Below, piece after piece: positions 9,012-16,563 of a DNA stretch of 44,952 bases. The stretch is from JACRLW01 sp050181465 (GTDB taxonomy: Bacteria > Planctomycetota > UBA1135 > UBA2386), in NCBI GenBank assembly GCA_050181465.1, contig JBFXDD010000033.1:1-44952 (forward strand), given 5' to 3'. Numbering within the stretch: position 1 is the stretch's first letter; each line of letters begins with the position of its first letter. Both the position numbers and the translations under genes were made by a program. Under the pieces are notes generated by a model that was given only the letters and a program-made list of their open reading frames with translations, had not been told where the DNA came from and made no database searches.

Positions 9012-10055
9012 TCACTCGCCGATGGCGGCGGCGACCAAGCAGCCCTTCGCGACGGCCGTCAGCGCTTCTTCGGAGCGGAAGATGCGACCGACCGGGATCG
9101 GGAAGTCGATCTTCGCGAACTCCTCGCGGAAGACCTCGATGAAACCACCGACGAGCGAAGTGCCGCCGGCGCACGCGATGTCGACCGGCTCGGCGAAGGT
9201 CGGCATGTTCTGGCCGGCCTCGAAGCGGTTCTTCACGTTCTGGAGCACGTAGGAGATCAGGTTGCGGTAGTAGATGGAGACCGCTTCCTCTTCGCGATTC
9301 TTGGGATCGCGGATGTCGACACCACGCTCCTTGATGAAGGTCGCCTTGCTCTGCTTGACGCCGAGCACCTGCGCGACGTTGCGATCGATCCAGTCACCGC
9401 CGCGTGCCACCGAGAACTGGAGGCAGGGGATCGACTTGTAAGCGATGCATGCGTTCGCCATGCCGCCACCGAACGACAGGCCGATGCCGGTGAAGTCGTT
9501 GTCGGCGAGTTCGGCGAAGACCACCGCGTGGGCTTCATTGATCGGGCGGGCAGTGAAGCCCATCTTCGACAGGATCCCTTGGAACAGGCCCTGGTGGTAG
9601 ACGACGTTGTTGTCGACGTCGAGCGACTCGGCGGGGATGCAGAAGCACACCACTTCGCCGGGGACGCGCGGCTCGCCGAGCACCTTCTGGATGATCATGC
9701 GCATGACCGGCAGCGCATCGACTTCGGCCGGGCTGATGAGACCGTCCGACATCGGTCGGCGCGTATTCTTGCCGAACACGTTCGCGAGTTCGAAGGCGGA
9801 CTCGCCGATCACGATCAACTTGCCGTTGTGCACCACGTAGGGCACCTTCAGCTTGGTGAGCATGTTCTTCGAGTAGACGTCATCGCCGATGTCGAGGAAC
9901 GCGTTGCGCTCCACGGACACGGTGATGCTGCCGTCCGCGTTCTGCACGGCGGCGGCAATGTTCGCGGTGCCGAGGTCGATGCCCTTACCGAGGGCAATAC
10001 CGCTGTCGATCTCCTGCGTGTTGCGCGCAGATCCCTGATTGTGATTGTCGTTCAT
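9012..10055 (-). CDS. actin-like ATPase (MreB/Hsp70-actin fold), non-canonical
   Basis: A 347-residue protein, close to the length of MreB. The actin-fold nucleotide motifs are present: phosphate-1 GKGIDLGTANIAAAV (about residues 23-37), a PMSDGLISPAEVDALPVMRMII segment recalling the MreB PMxDGxIxD region, phosphate-2 GIGLSFGGGMANACIAY (about 195-211), and the adenosine motif ACAGGTSLVGGFIEVF near the C-terminus. It is not typical MreB: the usual neighbours mreC and mreD are absent, and the hydrophobic N-terminal membrane helix is missing. The next gene upstream, 42 bp away on the same strand, encodes a long coiled-coil protein, suggesting a filament plus adaptor pair. Whether it polymerises, and what it positions, cannot be read from the sequence. 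An Hsp70-like or pilus/plasmid ParM-like role is an alternative. Confidence 0.8.
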   Translation of the reverse strand: MNDNHNQGSARNTQEIDSGIALGKGIDLGTANIAAAVQNADGSITVSVERNAFLDIGDDVYSKNMLTKLKVPYVVHNGKLIVIGESAFELANVFGKNTRRPMSDGLISPAEVDALPVMRMIIQKVLGEPRVPGEVVCFCIPAESLDVDNNVVYHQGLFQGILSKMGFTARPINEAHAVVFAELADNDFTGIGLSFGGGMANACIAYKSIPCLQFSVARGGDWIDRNVAQVLGVKQSKATFIKERGVDIRDPKNREEEAVSIYYRNLISYVLQNVKNRFEAGQNMPTFAEPVDIACAGGTSLVGGFIEVFREEFAKIDFPIPVGRIFRSEEALTAVAKGCLVAAAIGE

Positions 10056-10097
10056 CCTTGCTCCGAGTGAGTTCTTCGTTGTGGTCGCGGGTGTTGC

Positions 10098-11144
10098 TCA
10101 GCTTCCCTTGAGCTTCTTGAGGCGGGCCAGATTGGCGGCAATGCCACCGGCCTGCTTGGTCTTCACTTCCATCGAGTCCAGGTTGGACTCGACCTTCTGG
10201 TTGTCCATGTCCTTGAACAGGCCGTCGAGCTGGATCGGTCCAGCCTCTACCGCACTGCTGATTCCCATCTTGCGGCCCATGGCTTCCATCTTGTCGGTCA
10301 TCGACTGGGTCAGCTTGGACAGCGCCGCAGTGAGTTGATCGACGCCGGCTGCGGGGACCGGAGCGGGCGCGGGGGCCGGTGCGTACTGGGCGGCGGCGAC
10401 GGGCACCGCGACCTGGGCCGGCTGCGAGTTCACCTTCGCCTTGAGCGTCGCGAGTTCCTCCAACACCTGCGCCATCACATCGACGTGCGCTGCGGCGGTG
10501 GCCTGCGCCACGTGCTCGGCTTCGGTGGAAGAGCTGACGAGACGGGCCTCGAGGTCGGCGATCTGGCGCTTCGAGTTCTCGACTTCCATCCGCGCCGCTT
10601 CGAGCTGCATCGCCAAGTGGCCGGAGTGCTCCTTGGCCTCACTCAGCTCACGCTGCTGACGAGCCTGCTCGGCAGGCTGCGTGGAACTCGACTGCGACTG
10701 CGAGTCGACCGCTTCGAGCAATCGATCGCGCTCGACTTCGAGTTCGGCAATGCGCGACGCCTGAATCTCGAGTTGAGGCAGCAAGTCCTTGGACTTCTGG
10801 ACCTGACGCTCCAGTTCGAGCATGTGCTCGTCCATGTCGAGGATGCGTTGCTCGGCGGCGACCAGTTCGTCGCGCATCCGCTGCATCTGCTCGTGCTCGT
10901 GCTGGCGCTCCCGGTTCAGCTCCGCGAACTCTTGACGGCTCTTGGCGATCAGCCGATCGAGGTCCTCCTGCGGCACCATGCCCGAGTCGGCGAGAGCGCG
11001 TTCGACCGACTCGGCCACCATCGCCGCGACGTGCTCGGCACGGATGATCCGCACCTGCTTCTTGCCGCGCTCGCGCAGCTCATCGATGGACGTCGTCCGA
11101 GCTTTCGCAGAGAGCGCTTCCTTGACCTGTTCGATCGAACCCAT
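10098..11144 (-). CDS. long coiled-coil protein partnered with the actin-like ATPase
   Basis: A 348-residue protein with no recognised enzyme domain. Residues of about 55-235 are strongly heptad-like (long runs rich in Glu, Leu, Gln, Arg and Ala), predicting an extended coiled coil. A Pro/Ala linker (YAPAPAPAPVPAAG) follows at about 250-265, then a short conserved-looking tail with IQLDGLFKDMDNQ and ending LARLKKLKGS. The N-terminal 50 residues are basic and include KKQVRIIRAEHV. No signal peptide or membrane segment is present, so it is cytoplasmic. It is 42 bp upstream of the actin-like gene on the same strand, a likely two-gene operon. The tail and basic head are candidate contact sites for the filament or for DNA/membrane (inference). 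A 7-bp-arm palindrome lies 16-34 nt before the start. Confidence 0.75.
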   Translation of the reverse strand: MGSIEQVKEALSAKARTTSIDELRERGKKQVRIIRAEHVAAMVAESVERALADSGMVPQEDLDRLIAKSRQEFAELNRERQHEHEQMQRMRDELVAAEQRILDMDEHMLELERQVQKSKDLLPQLEIQASRIAELEVERDRLLEAVDSQSQSSSTQPAEQARQQRELSEAKEHSGHLAMQLEAARMEVENSKRQIADLEARLVSSSTEAEHVAQATAAAHVDVMAQVLEELATLKAKVNSQPAQVAVPVAAAQYAPAPAPAPVPAAGVDQLTAALSKLTQSMTDKMEAMGRKMGISSAVEAGPIQLDGLFKDMDNQKVESNLDSMEVKTKQAGGIAANLARLKKLKGS

Positions 11145-11159
11145 GCGGCACCGTGTGGC

Positions 11160-11178
11160 AGCACTCGGCGGGAGTGCT
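11160..11178. promoter_or_regulatory. CIRCE-like palindrome before the coiled-coil gene
   Basis: AGCACTC-GGCGG-GAGTGCT is a perfect inverted repeat. Its arms match the core of the HrcA operator CIRCE (TTAGCACTC-N9-GAGTGCTAA), but the spacer is 5 nt instead of 9 and the outer TT/AA are missing. It could be an operator or a leader hairpin. Confidence 0.35.
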
Positions 11179-11238
11179 CCGGTGACTTTCGGTTTCGATC
11201 TGTCGAGGACTTGAGCGTCGCGGGAACGAACGCCTCAA

Positions 11239-11255
11239 CGGCCATGACATGGCCG
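11239..11255. terminator. 7-bp perfect hairpin downstream of ssb
   Basis: CGGCCAT-GAC-ATGGCCG lies 102 nt past the ssb stop on the minus strand. It may separate ssb from the coiled-coil/actin-like unit. The rest of 11145-11356 holds no gene that I can see. Confidence 0.35.
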
Positions 11256-11356
11256 GGTGACGGCTCTTCCCCGAACTTCGAACTCACACCGCAGCGGCCG
11301 GCACGGCACGTGGCGGCACGCGAAGGCCAGCCATGGCCGAGGCGGTAGCGGGCGGC

Positions 11357-11806
11357 TCAGAACGGAATGTTGTCGAAATCCGCCTCACCCGCCGCTTCGG
11401 CGGCCCCACCACCGCTCGAACCACCGGCAGAGCGGCGCGATCCGCCGCCGCCACCTTCGCCGCCACCGCCAGCACCGCCGTCGCGGCTGCCGAGCAGCTG
11501 AAAGTTCTCAGCCACCACCGACAACTTGCTCTGCTTCTGACCGTCCTTCTCCCAAGTGCTGAAGTCGAGCCGGCCCTCCACGAACAACGGCCGCCCCTTC
11601 TTGCAGTACTCGTTGATGATCTCCGCCTGACGCCCGAAGGCAGTGATGTCGACGAAGCAGGTCTGCTCCTTCTTCTCGCCGTTCACGGTGTAGGTGCGGT
11701 TGATGGCGAGCCCGAACTTGGCAATCGCTTGACCACCCTGCGAGTAGCGCAGTTCCGGATCGCGAGTGAGATTGCCGAGCAGGATGACCTTGTTGAAGTT
11801 TGCCAT
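11357..11806 (-). CDS. ssb: single-stranded DNA-binding protein
   Basis: A 149-residue SSB. The N-terminal OB fold (residues 1-108) starts with the typical NKVILLGNLTRDPELRY and contains FGLAINR and a GRQAEIINEYCKKGRPLFVEGRL segment. A glycine/serine-rich flexible linker follows (about 110-140), and the acidic tip ends in DFDNIPF, the peptide that recruits replication and repair partners. The protein coats single-stranded DNA in replication, recombination and repair. The gene stands alone rather than in the common rpsF-ssb-rpsR cluster. A -10-like TACACT lies about 58 nt upstream. The divergent PilZ gene starts 142 bp away. Confidence 0.97.
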   Translation of the reverse strand: MANFNKVILLGNLTRDPELRYSQGGQAIAKFGLAINRTYTVNGEKKEQTCFVDITAFGRQAEIINEYCKKGRPLFVEGRLDFSTWEKDGQKQSKLSVVAENFQLLGSRDGGAGGGGEGGGGGSRRSAGGSSGGGAAEAAGEADFDNIPF

Positions 11807-11864
11807 GTTGCGTGCGTTGAGGAGGATTCGGCTCTTGGGTAAGGCGTTGGAGTCGCGAGAGCGG

Positions 11865-11870
11865 AGTGTA
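11865..11870 (-). promoter_or_regulatory. putative -10 element of ssb (TACACT)
   Basis: The minus-strand GC-TACACT is identical to the elements before rpmE, rpsP and accA. It ends 58 nt before the ssb ATG. Confidence 0.45.
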
Positions 11871-11891
11871 GCAACGCGGATCGCTCAGGGC

Positions 11892-11897
11892 TAAGCT
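11892..11897 (+). promoter_or_regulatory. putative -10 element of the PilZ gene (TAAGCT)
   Basis: GC-TAAGCT lies 51 nt before the ATG at 11949 and is divergent to the ssb element. A GGAGG ribosome binding site at 11939-11943 then sets the start. Confidence 0.4.
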
Positions 11898-11948
11898 CGC
11901 GATCCGATGCGGCCGGGCGGCCGCTGCCTGACACCCCCGGAGGGATCG

Positions 11949-12308
11949 ATGACGCGACCTGGAATCGAGCGCCGCAAGGCCGCACGTGCTCATGCCGATT
12001 TTGCGATCCGACTCGCCGAGCGCGGCGAGTTGCGCGGCGCCCGCATCAAGGACCTGTCTACCAGCGGTCTTTGCTGCCTCTATCCCGAAGCTCTGCGGGA
12101 GATGACTCTCGTGCGCATCGCGCTCGAACTTCCAGGTGACGATGTTGCCCACGAAGTTCAGGGGGCGGTGGTCCGCTGCGCGAAGCTGCGAGACTACAGC
12201 GCGCCGACCTACGAGATCGCGGTCTTCTTCACGCAGATGAGCCCCGAAGCTCGTCGCGCGATCGACGCCTACGTCACCGCGCAACTGGGGCCGATCGTCT
12301 CGCCTTGA
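11949..12308 (+). CDS. PilZ domain protein (probable c-di-GMP receptor)
   Basis: A 119-residue protein consisting almost entirely of one PilZ domain. The start at 11949 is set by GGAGG (11939-11943) five bases upstream; the frame extends to 11907 but without a ribosome binding site. The c-di-GMP contact motifs are recognisable: an arginine-rich ERRKAAR at residues about 6-12 in place of RxxxR, and DLSTSGLCC (about 36-44) for D/NxSxxG. PilZ proteins bind cyclic di-GMP and change motility, adhesion or enzyme activity through partner proteins. No output domain is attached. The 3' end overlaps the convergent prmC gene by 35 nt. The neighbours give no clue to its partner. Confidence 0.85.
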   Translation: MTRPGIERRKAARAHADFAIRLAERGELRGARIKDLSTSGLCCLYPEALREMTLVRIALELPGDDVAHEVQGAVVRCAKLRDYSAPTYEIAVFFTQMSPEARRAIDAYVTAQLGPIVSP

Positions 12309-13155
12309 GGTAGCGCGGCCGACCCTCGAGGTCGGACTCGAGTTCCACTCCCTCGAAACCGTCGAGCTCACGCAGAGCCTCGCAGGAGGGTTCGGCGGCC
12401 CACAGGCCGGTCTCGAACCAGAGCCAGCCACCGGGGCGAAGGTGCTCTCGTGCACCCGCGGCGATGGTCTGGTAATGCGCTTGTGGACAGCCCTTGGGCG
12501 ACCAGAGCGCGAGCGCAGGCTCGAAACGCTGGACGTCCGCCGCAACATCCTCGTCGCGTCCCGGGTCGCAATAGGGTGGGTTGCTGACGACGAGATCGAA
12601 GGTCTCGCCGACGGCGAAGGGCTCCCACCAGGATCCGCGACGAAGCTCGATGCGGTCGGTGAGTCGATGGCGGTCCACGTTCCGCGAGGCGACGGCCAGC
12701 GCGTCCGCGGATACATCGACGGCGACGACTCGCACCTTCGGCCGCGCGAGTGCGATCGCGATCGCGATCGCACCGCTGCCGGTGCCGAGATCGACGATGC
12801 GCTCGGCCCCGTCATCCACGCACGCCACGGCTCGATCGACGAGACCTTCCGTCTCCGGCCGCGGGATCAATACCGCGGGACTGACCTCGAGCACGTGTCC
12901 GTAGAATTCCCAGTCGCCGAGGAGGTAGGCCAAGGGCTCGTGATCCCCGCGTCGGCGCACCAGATCGCGAAGCCGATCACGTTCCGCGGTCGAAAGCGGT
13001 CGATCGTGCGCCAAGTAGAGCCGGAGTCGATCGAGGCCGAGAACCCGCCCCATCAGCAACTCGACCGACCGCCGCGGCGAATCCACCTTGCGGGTCGTCA
13101 ACCAGCGCGTCGCCGCATCGAGAATCTCTACGACGGTCGACGGCGGCTCGGACAT
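12274..13155 (-). CDS. prmC: release factor glutamine methyltransferase PrmC (HemK)
   Basis: A 293-residue class I SAM-dependent methyltransferase that N5-methylates the glutamine of the GGQ motif in release factors RF1 and RF2. The N-terminal helical domain (residues 1-80) contacts the release factor. The catalytic domain has the SAM-binding VDLGTGSGAIAIAIAL (about 120-135) and VVAVDVS, and the hallmark NPPY at about 190. It is the last gene of the rpmE-prfA-membrane protein-prmC run on the minus strand, and its substrate RF1 is encoded about 0.8 kb upstream. It is separated from the membrane protein gene by 32 bp. Family identity is clear; the C-terminal 35 nt overlap the PilZ gene. Confidence 0.96.
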   Translation of the reverse strand: MSEPPSTVVEILDAATRWLTTRKVDSPRRSVELLMGRVLGLDRLRLYLAHDRPLSTAERDRLRDLVRRRGDHEPLAYLLGDWEFYGHVLEVSPAVLIPRPETEGLVDRAVACVDDGAERIVDLGTGSGAIAIAIALARPKVRVVAVDVSADALAVASRNVDRHRLTDRIELRRGSWWEPFAVGETFDLVVSNPPYCDPGRDEDVAADVQRFEPALALWSPKGCPQAHYQTIAAGAREHLRPGGWLWFETGLWAAEPSCEALRELDGFEGVELESDLEGRPRYLKARRSAPVAR

Positions 13156-13187
13156 CGGCGGATGCGTCGACTGCGACCGAACGTCGA

Positions 13188-13862
13188 TCAGCGCTTGCGC
13201 GCAGCCTTGTTCGCGGCCGCATTCGCGACGCGCGCGGCCTTCTGCGCACGGGCCGTCTTGGCGCCGCCGAACACCGCCAGGAAGAAGGCGATCTCGGCCC
13301 AGACTGCGCCGAGGAAGACGACGAACTTGCCCGCACCGAGCGCACGGACGAGGTTGTCCGCCGGCGCCTGCTTCGCCTGATCCTTGAACTGGAAGAACGC
13401 GCTGAAGAACTCACTCCAGTCCGCGGGGAGATCGACGCCTTGCTCGCGCATGGCGACGACCGCCGGCTGCTGGAACGCACTCATGAACCCGAACAGGTTG
13501 ATGATCAGCGGCAACAACGCGAAGGCGACCCACTTGAGGTTCGAACCGCGGAAGCGGTTGGTCGAGATCGCACCCCACCACGTCCAGATCATCCCGATGC
13601 CCACGATCAGCGCGAGCGAGCCGCTCAGGGTCTTGTAGCCCGCCATGTCCCACTCGGGCCCATAGGGCATGAGGCTGCCGACCGTGATGACGACACCGGC
13701 GAACAGGAAGCGATAGTACTCCTTGTCGGCGCCCAGGTTGTAGGCCGGAGCCGACAGCCCTGGGTGCGCTACGGGACCGGTGTTCGCCATGGCCATGCCG
13801 GCGGCATCCTGGCTCGCGGAGATAGGTTCGAGGGGCTCGAGTTCGGGAAGCTCGTCGGTCAT
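13188..13862 (-). CDS. four-helix membrane protein of unknown function
   Basis: A 224-residue protein that I cannot assign to a family. After a Pro/Glu-rich cytoplasmic-looking N-terminus (about residues 1-50) there are four hydrophobic stretches: FLFAGVVITVGSLM, LSGSLALIVGIGMIWTWWGAI, WVAFALLPLIINLFGFM and FVVFLGAVWAEIAFFLAVF. A hydrophilic segment between the third and fourth (about 130-175) is followed at the end by an Ala/Lys/Arg-rich tail of about 25 residues. There is no signal peptide. It sits between prfA and prmC, an order in which the two are usually adjacent, so it may be an insertion specific to this lineage. A translation-related role is not implied by the sequence. The 88 bp upstream contain two copies of GGTTCGAGGGGT. 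Confidence 0.7.
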   Translation of the reverse strand: MTDELPELEPLEPISASQDAAGMAMANTGPVAHPGLSAPAYNLGADKEYYRFLFAGVVITVGSLMPYGPEWDMAGYKTLSGSLALIVGIGMIWTWWGAISTNRFRGSNLKWVAFALLPLIINLFGFMSAFQQPAVVAMREQGVDLPADWSEFFSAFFQFKDQAKQAPADNLVRALGAGKFVVFLGAVWAEIAFFLAVFGGAKTARAQKAARVANAAANKAARKR

Positions 13863-13950
13863 GGTCGGGGTTCGAGGGGTCGAGGGAGAGTCAGGGGGGC
13901 GGCAAGGATGGCGGCCGCCCGGTCGAATCGCAAATGCCGGTTCGAGGGGT

Positions 13951-15039
13951 TCACAGTTCGGCGATGCGGGCCTGCCGATCGGCGCGAAGCAGGGCCTCGA
14001 TGAGGGGATCCAGCCGGCCTTGAACGATCGACTCGAGCCCGAAGTTCTCTCCCAGGCGGTGATCCGTCACCCGATTCTGGGGGAAGTTGTACGTGCGGAT
14101 GCGAGCGTTTCGATCACCGGTGCCGATCTGGGCCTTCCGCTCGGCGGCGCGCTCTGCATCGACGCGCTGACGCTCCATCTCGTAGAGCCGCGTGCGGAGC
14201 AACTCGAGCGCCTTCTGCCGATTGCGAAGCTGACTGCGGTCTTCCTGGCAGAACACCGACAAGCCGCTCGGCAGATGCGTCAGCCGGACTGCCGACGACA
14301 CCTTGTTCACGTTCTGCCCACCGGGTCCCGACGCGCGGACGGCCTGCATCTCGAGGTCGCTGTCCTTGATCTCGATGTCCACCTCCTCTGCTTGACGGAG
14401 CACGGCGACCGTGGCCGCAGAGGTGTGGATGCGACCCTGCGTCTCCGTCGCTGGAACGCGTTGGACGCGGTGCCCGCCGCTCTCGAACTGAAGCCGGTGA
14501 AAGACACCGTCCCCGTGGACCGCGAAGACGACCTCACGCAAACCACCGAGTTCCGTCTCGCTCGCATCGAGGACCTCCACGGTGAAGCCGGCTCGTTCGC
14601 AGTAGCGGACATACATGTCGCGAAGATCACGCGCCCACAGGGCGGCCTCGTCGCCGCCGGTGCCGGCGCGAATCTCCACGATCGCGCTGCGCTGCCCATC
14701 GCCTTCGCTCGCGAGAAGACCGTCGATCAACTCATCGGCCATTCGGCGCGCGCGGGCCTCCAACTCGGGAAGCTCCTCGCGGGCGAGATCTCGCAGTTCG
14801 GGATCACTGGCGACATCCTCCAAGAGTGCTGAGTGTTCGCGCACATCCGCGAGCAGCCGGAGGTACTGCTCGTAACGGCGCACGGTCGCACCCAGAGCAC
14901 CCAATTCCCGCTGAACCGCGGCCATGCGCCGCGGCTGGGCAAACACGTTCGGATCTGCTGACTGCGCGAGCAGTTCGTTCGAACGCGCGGCCAGCGCATC
15001 CAATCGAGCGATGACGCGGGGCGAAAGCAGATCCTTCAT
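13951..15039 (-). CDS. prfA: peptide chain release factor 1
   Basis: A 362-residue class I release factor that recognises UAA and UAG stop codons and triggers peptidyl-tRNA hydrolysis. The catalytic GPGGQNVNK motif lies at about residue 240, in the conserved context followed by SAVRLTHLPSG. The tail contains RTYNFPQNRVTDHRLG, also diagnostic for RF1. The start is the ATG at 15039; a GTG immediately before it (15042) is an equally possible first codon. The gene belongs to the minus-strand cluster rpmE-prfA-prmC, where PrmC methylates the GGQ glutamine. The 178 bp between prfA and rpmE include a 6-bp hairpin (15114-15130) and no other gene. Confidence 0.97.
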   Translation of the reverse strand: MKDLLSPRVIARLDALAARSNELLAQSADPNVFAQPRRMAAVQRELGALGATVRRYEQYLRLLADVREHSALLEDVASDPELRDLAREELPELEARARRMADELIDGLLASEGDGQRSAIVEIRAGTGGDEAALWARDLRDMYVRYCERAGFTVEVLDASETELGGLREVVFAVHGDGVFHRLQFESGGHRVQRVPATETQGRIHTSAATVAVLRQAEEVDIEIKDSDLEMQAVRASGPGGQNVNKVSSAVRLTHLPSGLSVFCQEDRSQLRNRQKALELLRTRLYEMERQRVDAERAAERKAQIGTGDRNARIRTYNFPQNRVTDHRLGENFGLESIVQGRLDPLIEALLRADRQARIAEL

Positions 15040-15194
15040 CACCGAATCACGCGCTACCCGACCGATCTGGTGGTCCAGGAGTGGTCCAAGCGACTACCCT
15101 CGCGACGACGCAAGCCACGGGCCTCGTGGCAAGGTGCGGGCGATCGTGGCCGCGGCAAGCGAGGCCGCCCCGAATCCGGGCGCGTCGCGAAAGG

Positions 15195-15416
15195 TCAGCT
15201 CGAGCTGCCGGTCGTACCACCGCGCGCGTAGCGACGACGGAACTTGTCGACGCGACCGGCGGTGTCGACGAACTTCTGCGTACCCGTGAAGTACGGATGA
15301 CAGGCCGCGCAGATGTCCACGCGAATCTCGTTGCGAGTCGAGCGCGTCTCGAAGGTGTTGCCGCACGCGCAGTGGACAGTCACCGTGTGATACTTGGGAT
15401 GGATGTCGGCCTTCAT
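15195..15416 (-). CDS. rpmE: 50S ribosomal protein L31, zinc-binding type
   Basis: A 73-residue L31 starting at the ATG at 15416. The cysteines Cys16, Cys18, Cys36 and Cys39 (HCACGNTF and ICAACHPYFTG) mark the zinc-containing C+ form of L31, the form used when zinc is sufficient. HPYFTGTQKFVDTAGRVDKF is the family signature. The tail is extended by a few small and basic residues. L31 sits at the bridge between ribosomal subunits. It is the first gene of the run toward prfA, and a TACACT -10-like element lies 31 nt upstream. Confidence 0.96.
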   Translation of the reverse strand: MKADIHPKYHTVTVHCACGNTFETRSTRNEIRVDICAACHPYFTGTQKFVDTAGRVDKFRRRYARGGTTGSSS

Positions 15417-15447
15417 GGCTTGCCTCGCCCGCACCGCGGGGGGAAGG

Positions 15448-15453
15448 AGTGTA
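15448..15453 (-). promoter_or_regulatory. putative -10 element of rpmE (TACACT)
   Basis: Minus-strand GCGC-TACACT, 31 nt before the rpmE ATG. It has the same octamer context as the elements before rpsP and accA. Confidence 0.5.
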
Positions 15454-15485
15454 GCGCGCGCCGAGGAGCGATCAAGGTCGTCGGA

Positions 15486-15980
15486 TCAGCGAGCGAACCG
15501 CAGCAGTTCGGCCAAGCCGCGGGCGTCCAGGCCATGGCCGACGACCACGCGATCCGCCAGGCCCAGCGCGCTGGCCCCCCGCCACCGATAGAGCACTTCG
15601 AGCAGCGCGGCGCGGCTTCGCGCGGAGAGTGCGGCGAGCGAGTGGCTGGGAAGGACCACCGCAGCGGCCAACCACTCAGTCAGGTCCGGACCGTCCGGCG
15701 CCGGCGGCGCACGCAGCAGGCGCAGTTCCCCGGTCGCGCCGATCGCTACGGCAGGCCGCGCCGACGGCGGCAATGCATCCGTCGGCGCGAGAAGGTAGAG
15801 CAGCCAGGCCTCGCCGCTCGGGATCGCGGCCGGCCAAGTCGGCGGTGCCGCCGGCGCGGCGAGGAACTCGACCGAGTCCCGATTCTCCGTCCTCTGCCGC
15901 TCGGGTGCTGCCAGTCGCCACTGCAGAACGGCGATGACCACCCCGGCGAGCAAGACTGCAAGCAAGCTGCGAACGATCAT
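15486..15980 (-). CDS. hypothetical single-pass membrane or exported protein
   Basis: A 164-residue protein without a recognised domain. It begins with a hydrophobic helix (IVRSLLAVLLAGVVIAVLQW), which is a membrane anchor or uncleaved signal. The rest is rich in Ala, Leu, Pro and Arg and ends with a segment containing RVVVGHGLDARGLAELLRF. It starts 9 bp after the maf stop on the same strand and is probably cotranscribed with maf. GC content and codon use match its neighbours. No function can be inferred. Confidence 0.65.
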   Translation of the reverse strand: MIVRSLLAVLLAGVVIAVLQWRLAAPERQRTENRDSVEFLAAPAAPPTWPAAIPSGEAWLLYLLAPTDALPPSARPAVAIGATGELRLLRAPPAPDGPDLTEWLAAAVVLPSHSLAALSARSRAALLEVLYRWRGASALGLADRVVVGHGLDARGLAELLRFAR

Positions 15981-15989
15981 GCCGGCCGC

Positions 15990-16550
15990 TCAGCGCAACT
16001 CCTCGATCAGTTCTCGAACCGCGCCCAGGCTCATACCGATCACCGTGTCGCGCTCGCCGCTCACGAGATGGACGAAGCTCGCGCCGGGGTCCTGGATGCC
16101 GTAGGCGCCGGCTTTGCCGATCCAGTCGCCGCTCGCGAGGTAAGCCTCGAGACGAGCCTCGTCGAGTGGATCCATCCGCACCACCGCCCGCCGCAAGCGG
16201 AGCGCCGCGCGCGAGACCTCCGCGGCACGGAACGCGAAGTGCGCCGTGATGACCTCGTGCTCGCCCCCGGCGAGAGACGACAGCACGGCTCTTGCGTCGG
16301 GTTGGTCGCTCGCCTTGCCGTACTCTCGGTCGCCACGCGCGACGACGGTATCGACACCAAGCACGATCCCATCGCTCTCGGCAAGGAATCGGGCGCCCGT
16401 CGCCTTCATCTCCGCGCGTTGGATCGCACGCTCCGTCGGCGAACCGAAACCCGACAGCTCTGCGCCGGGTGGAACGCAGCGAAACTCGATGCCGGCCTCG
16501 CGCAAGATCTCGAGCCGGCGTGGCGAGGTCGAGGCGAGCAGAATTCGCAT
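15990..16550 (-). CDS. maf: Maf-like nucleoside triphosphate pyrophosphatase
   Basis: A 186-residue Maf/HAM1-type protein. The start is the ATG at 16550, which begins the family N-terminus MRILLASTSPRRLEIL; open frame upstream to 16694 runs into a repeat element and is not coding. Further motifs: an ERAIQRAEMKA segment, GVDTVVARGDREYGKA (about residues 64-80), and GKAGAYGIQDPGASFV near the C-terminus. Maf proteins hydrolyse non-canonical or modified nucleoside triphosphates to monophosphates plus pyrophosphate (house-cleaning), or affect septum formation. A -10-like TAGACT ends 7 nt before the ATG, predicting a leaderless transcript. The hypothetical membrane gene follows after 9 bp. Confidence 0.93.
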   Translation of the reverse strand: MRILLASTSPRRLEILREAGIEFRCVPPGAELSGFGSPTERAIQRAEMKATGARFLAESDGIVLGVDTVVARGDREYGKASDQPDARAVLSSLAGGEHEVITAHFAFRAAEVSRAALRLRRAVVRMDPLDEARLEAYLASGDWIGKAGAYGIQDPGASFVHLVSGERDTVIGMSLGAVRELIEELR

Positions 16551-16557
16551 GAATCGC

Positions 16558-16563
16558 AGTCTA
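16558..16563 (-). promoter_or_regulatory. putative -10 element of maf, leaderless spacing
   Basis: Minus-strand GGGGC-TAGACT ends 7 nt before the maf ATG at 16550. It directly abuts the repeat element at 16564-16732. Confidence 0.45.

Noticed and set aside
11160..11178. True CIRCE/HrcA operator
   Set aside because: The spacer is 5 nt, whereas CIRCE has a strict 9-nt spacer, and the outer TT/AA are missing; reported only as CIRCE-like.
13863..13950. tRNA gene suggested by GGTTCGA motifs
   Set aside because: GGTTCGAGG resembles a T-loop, but there is no acceptor stem or anticodon arm around it.
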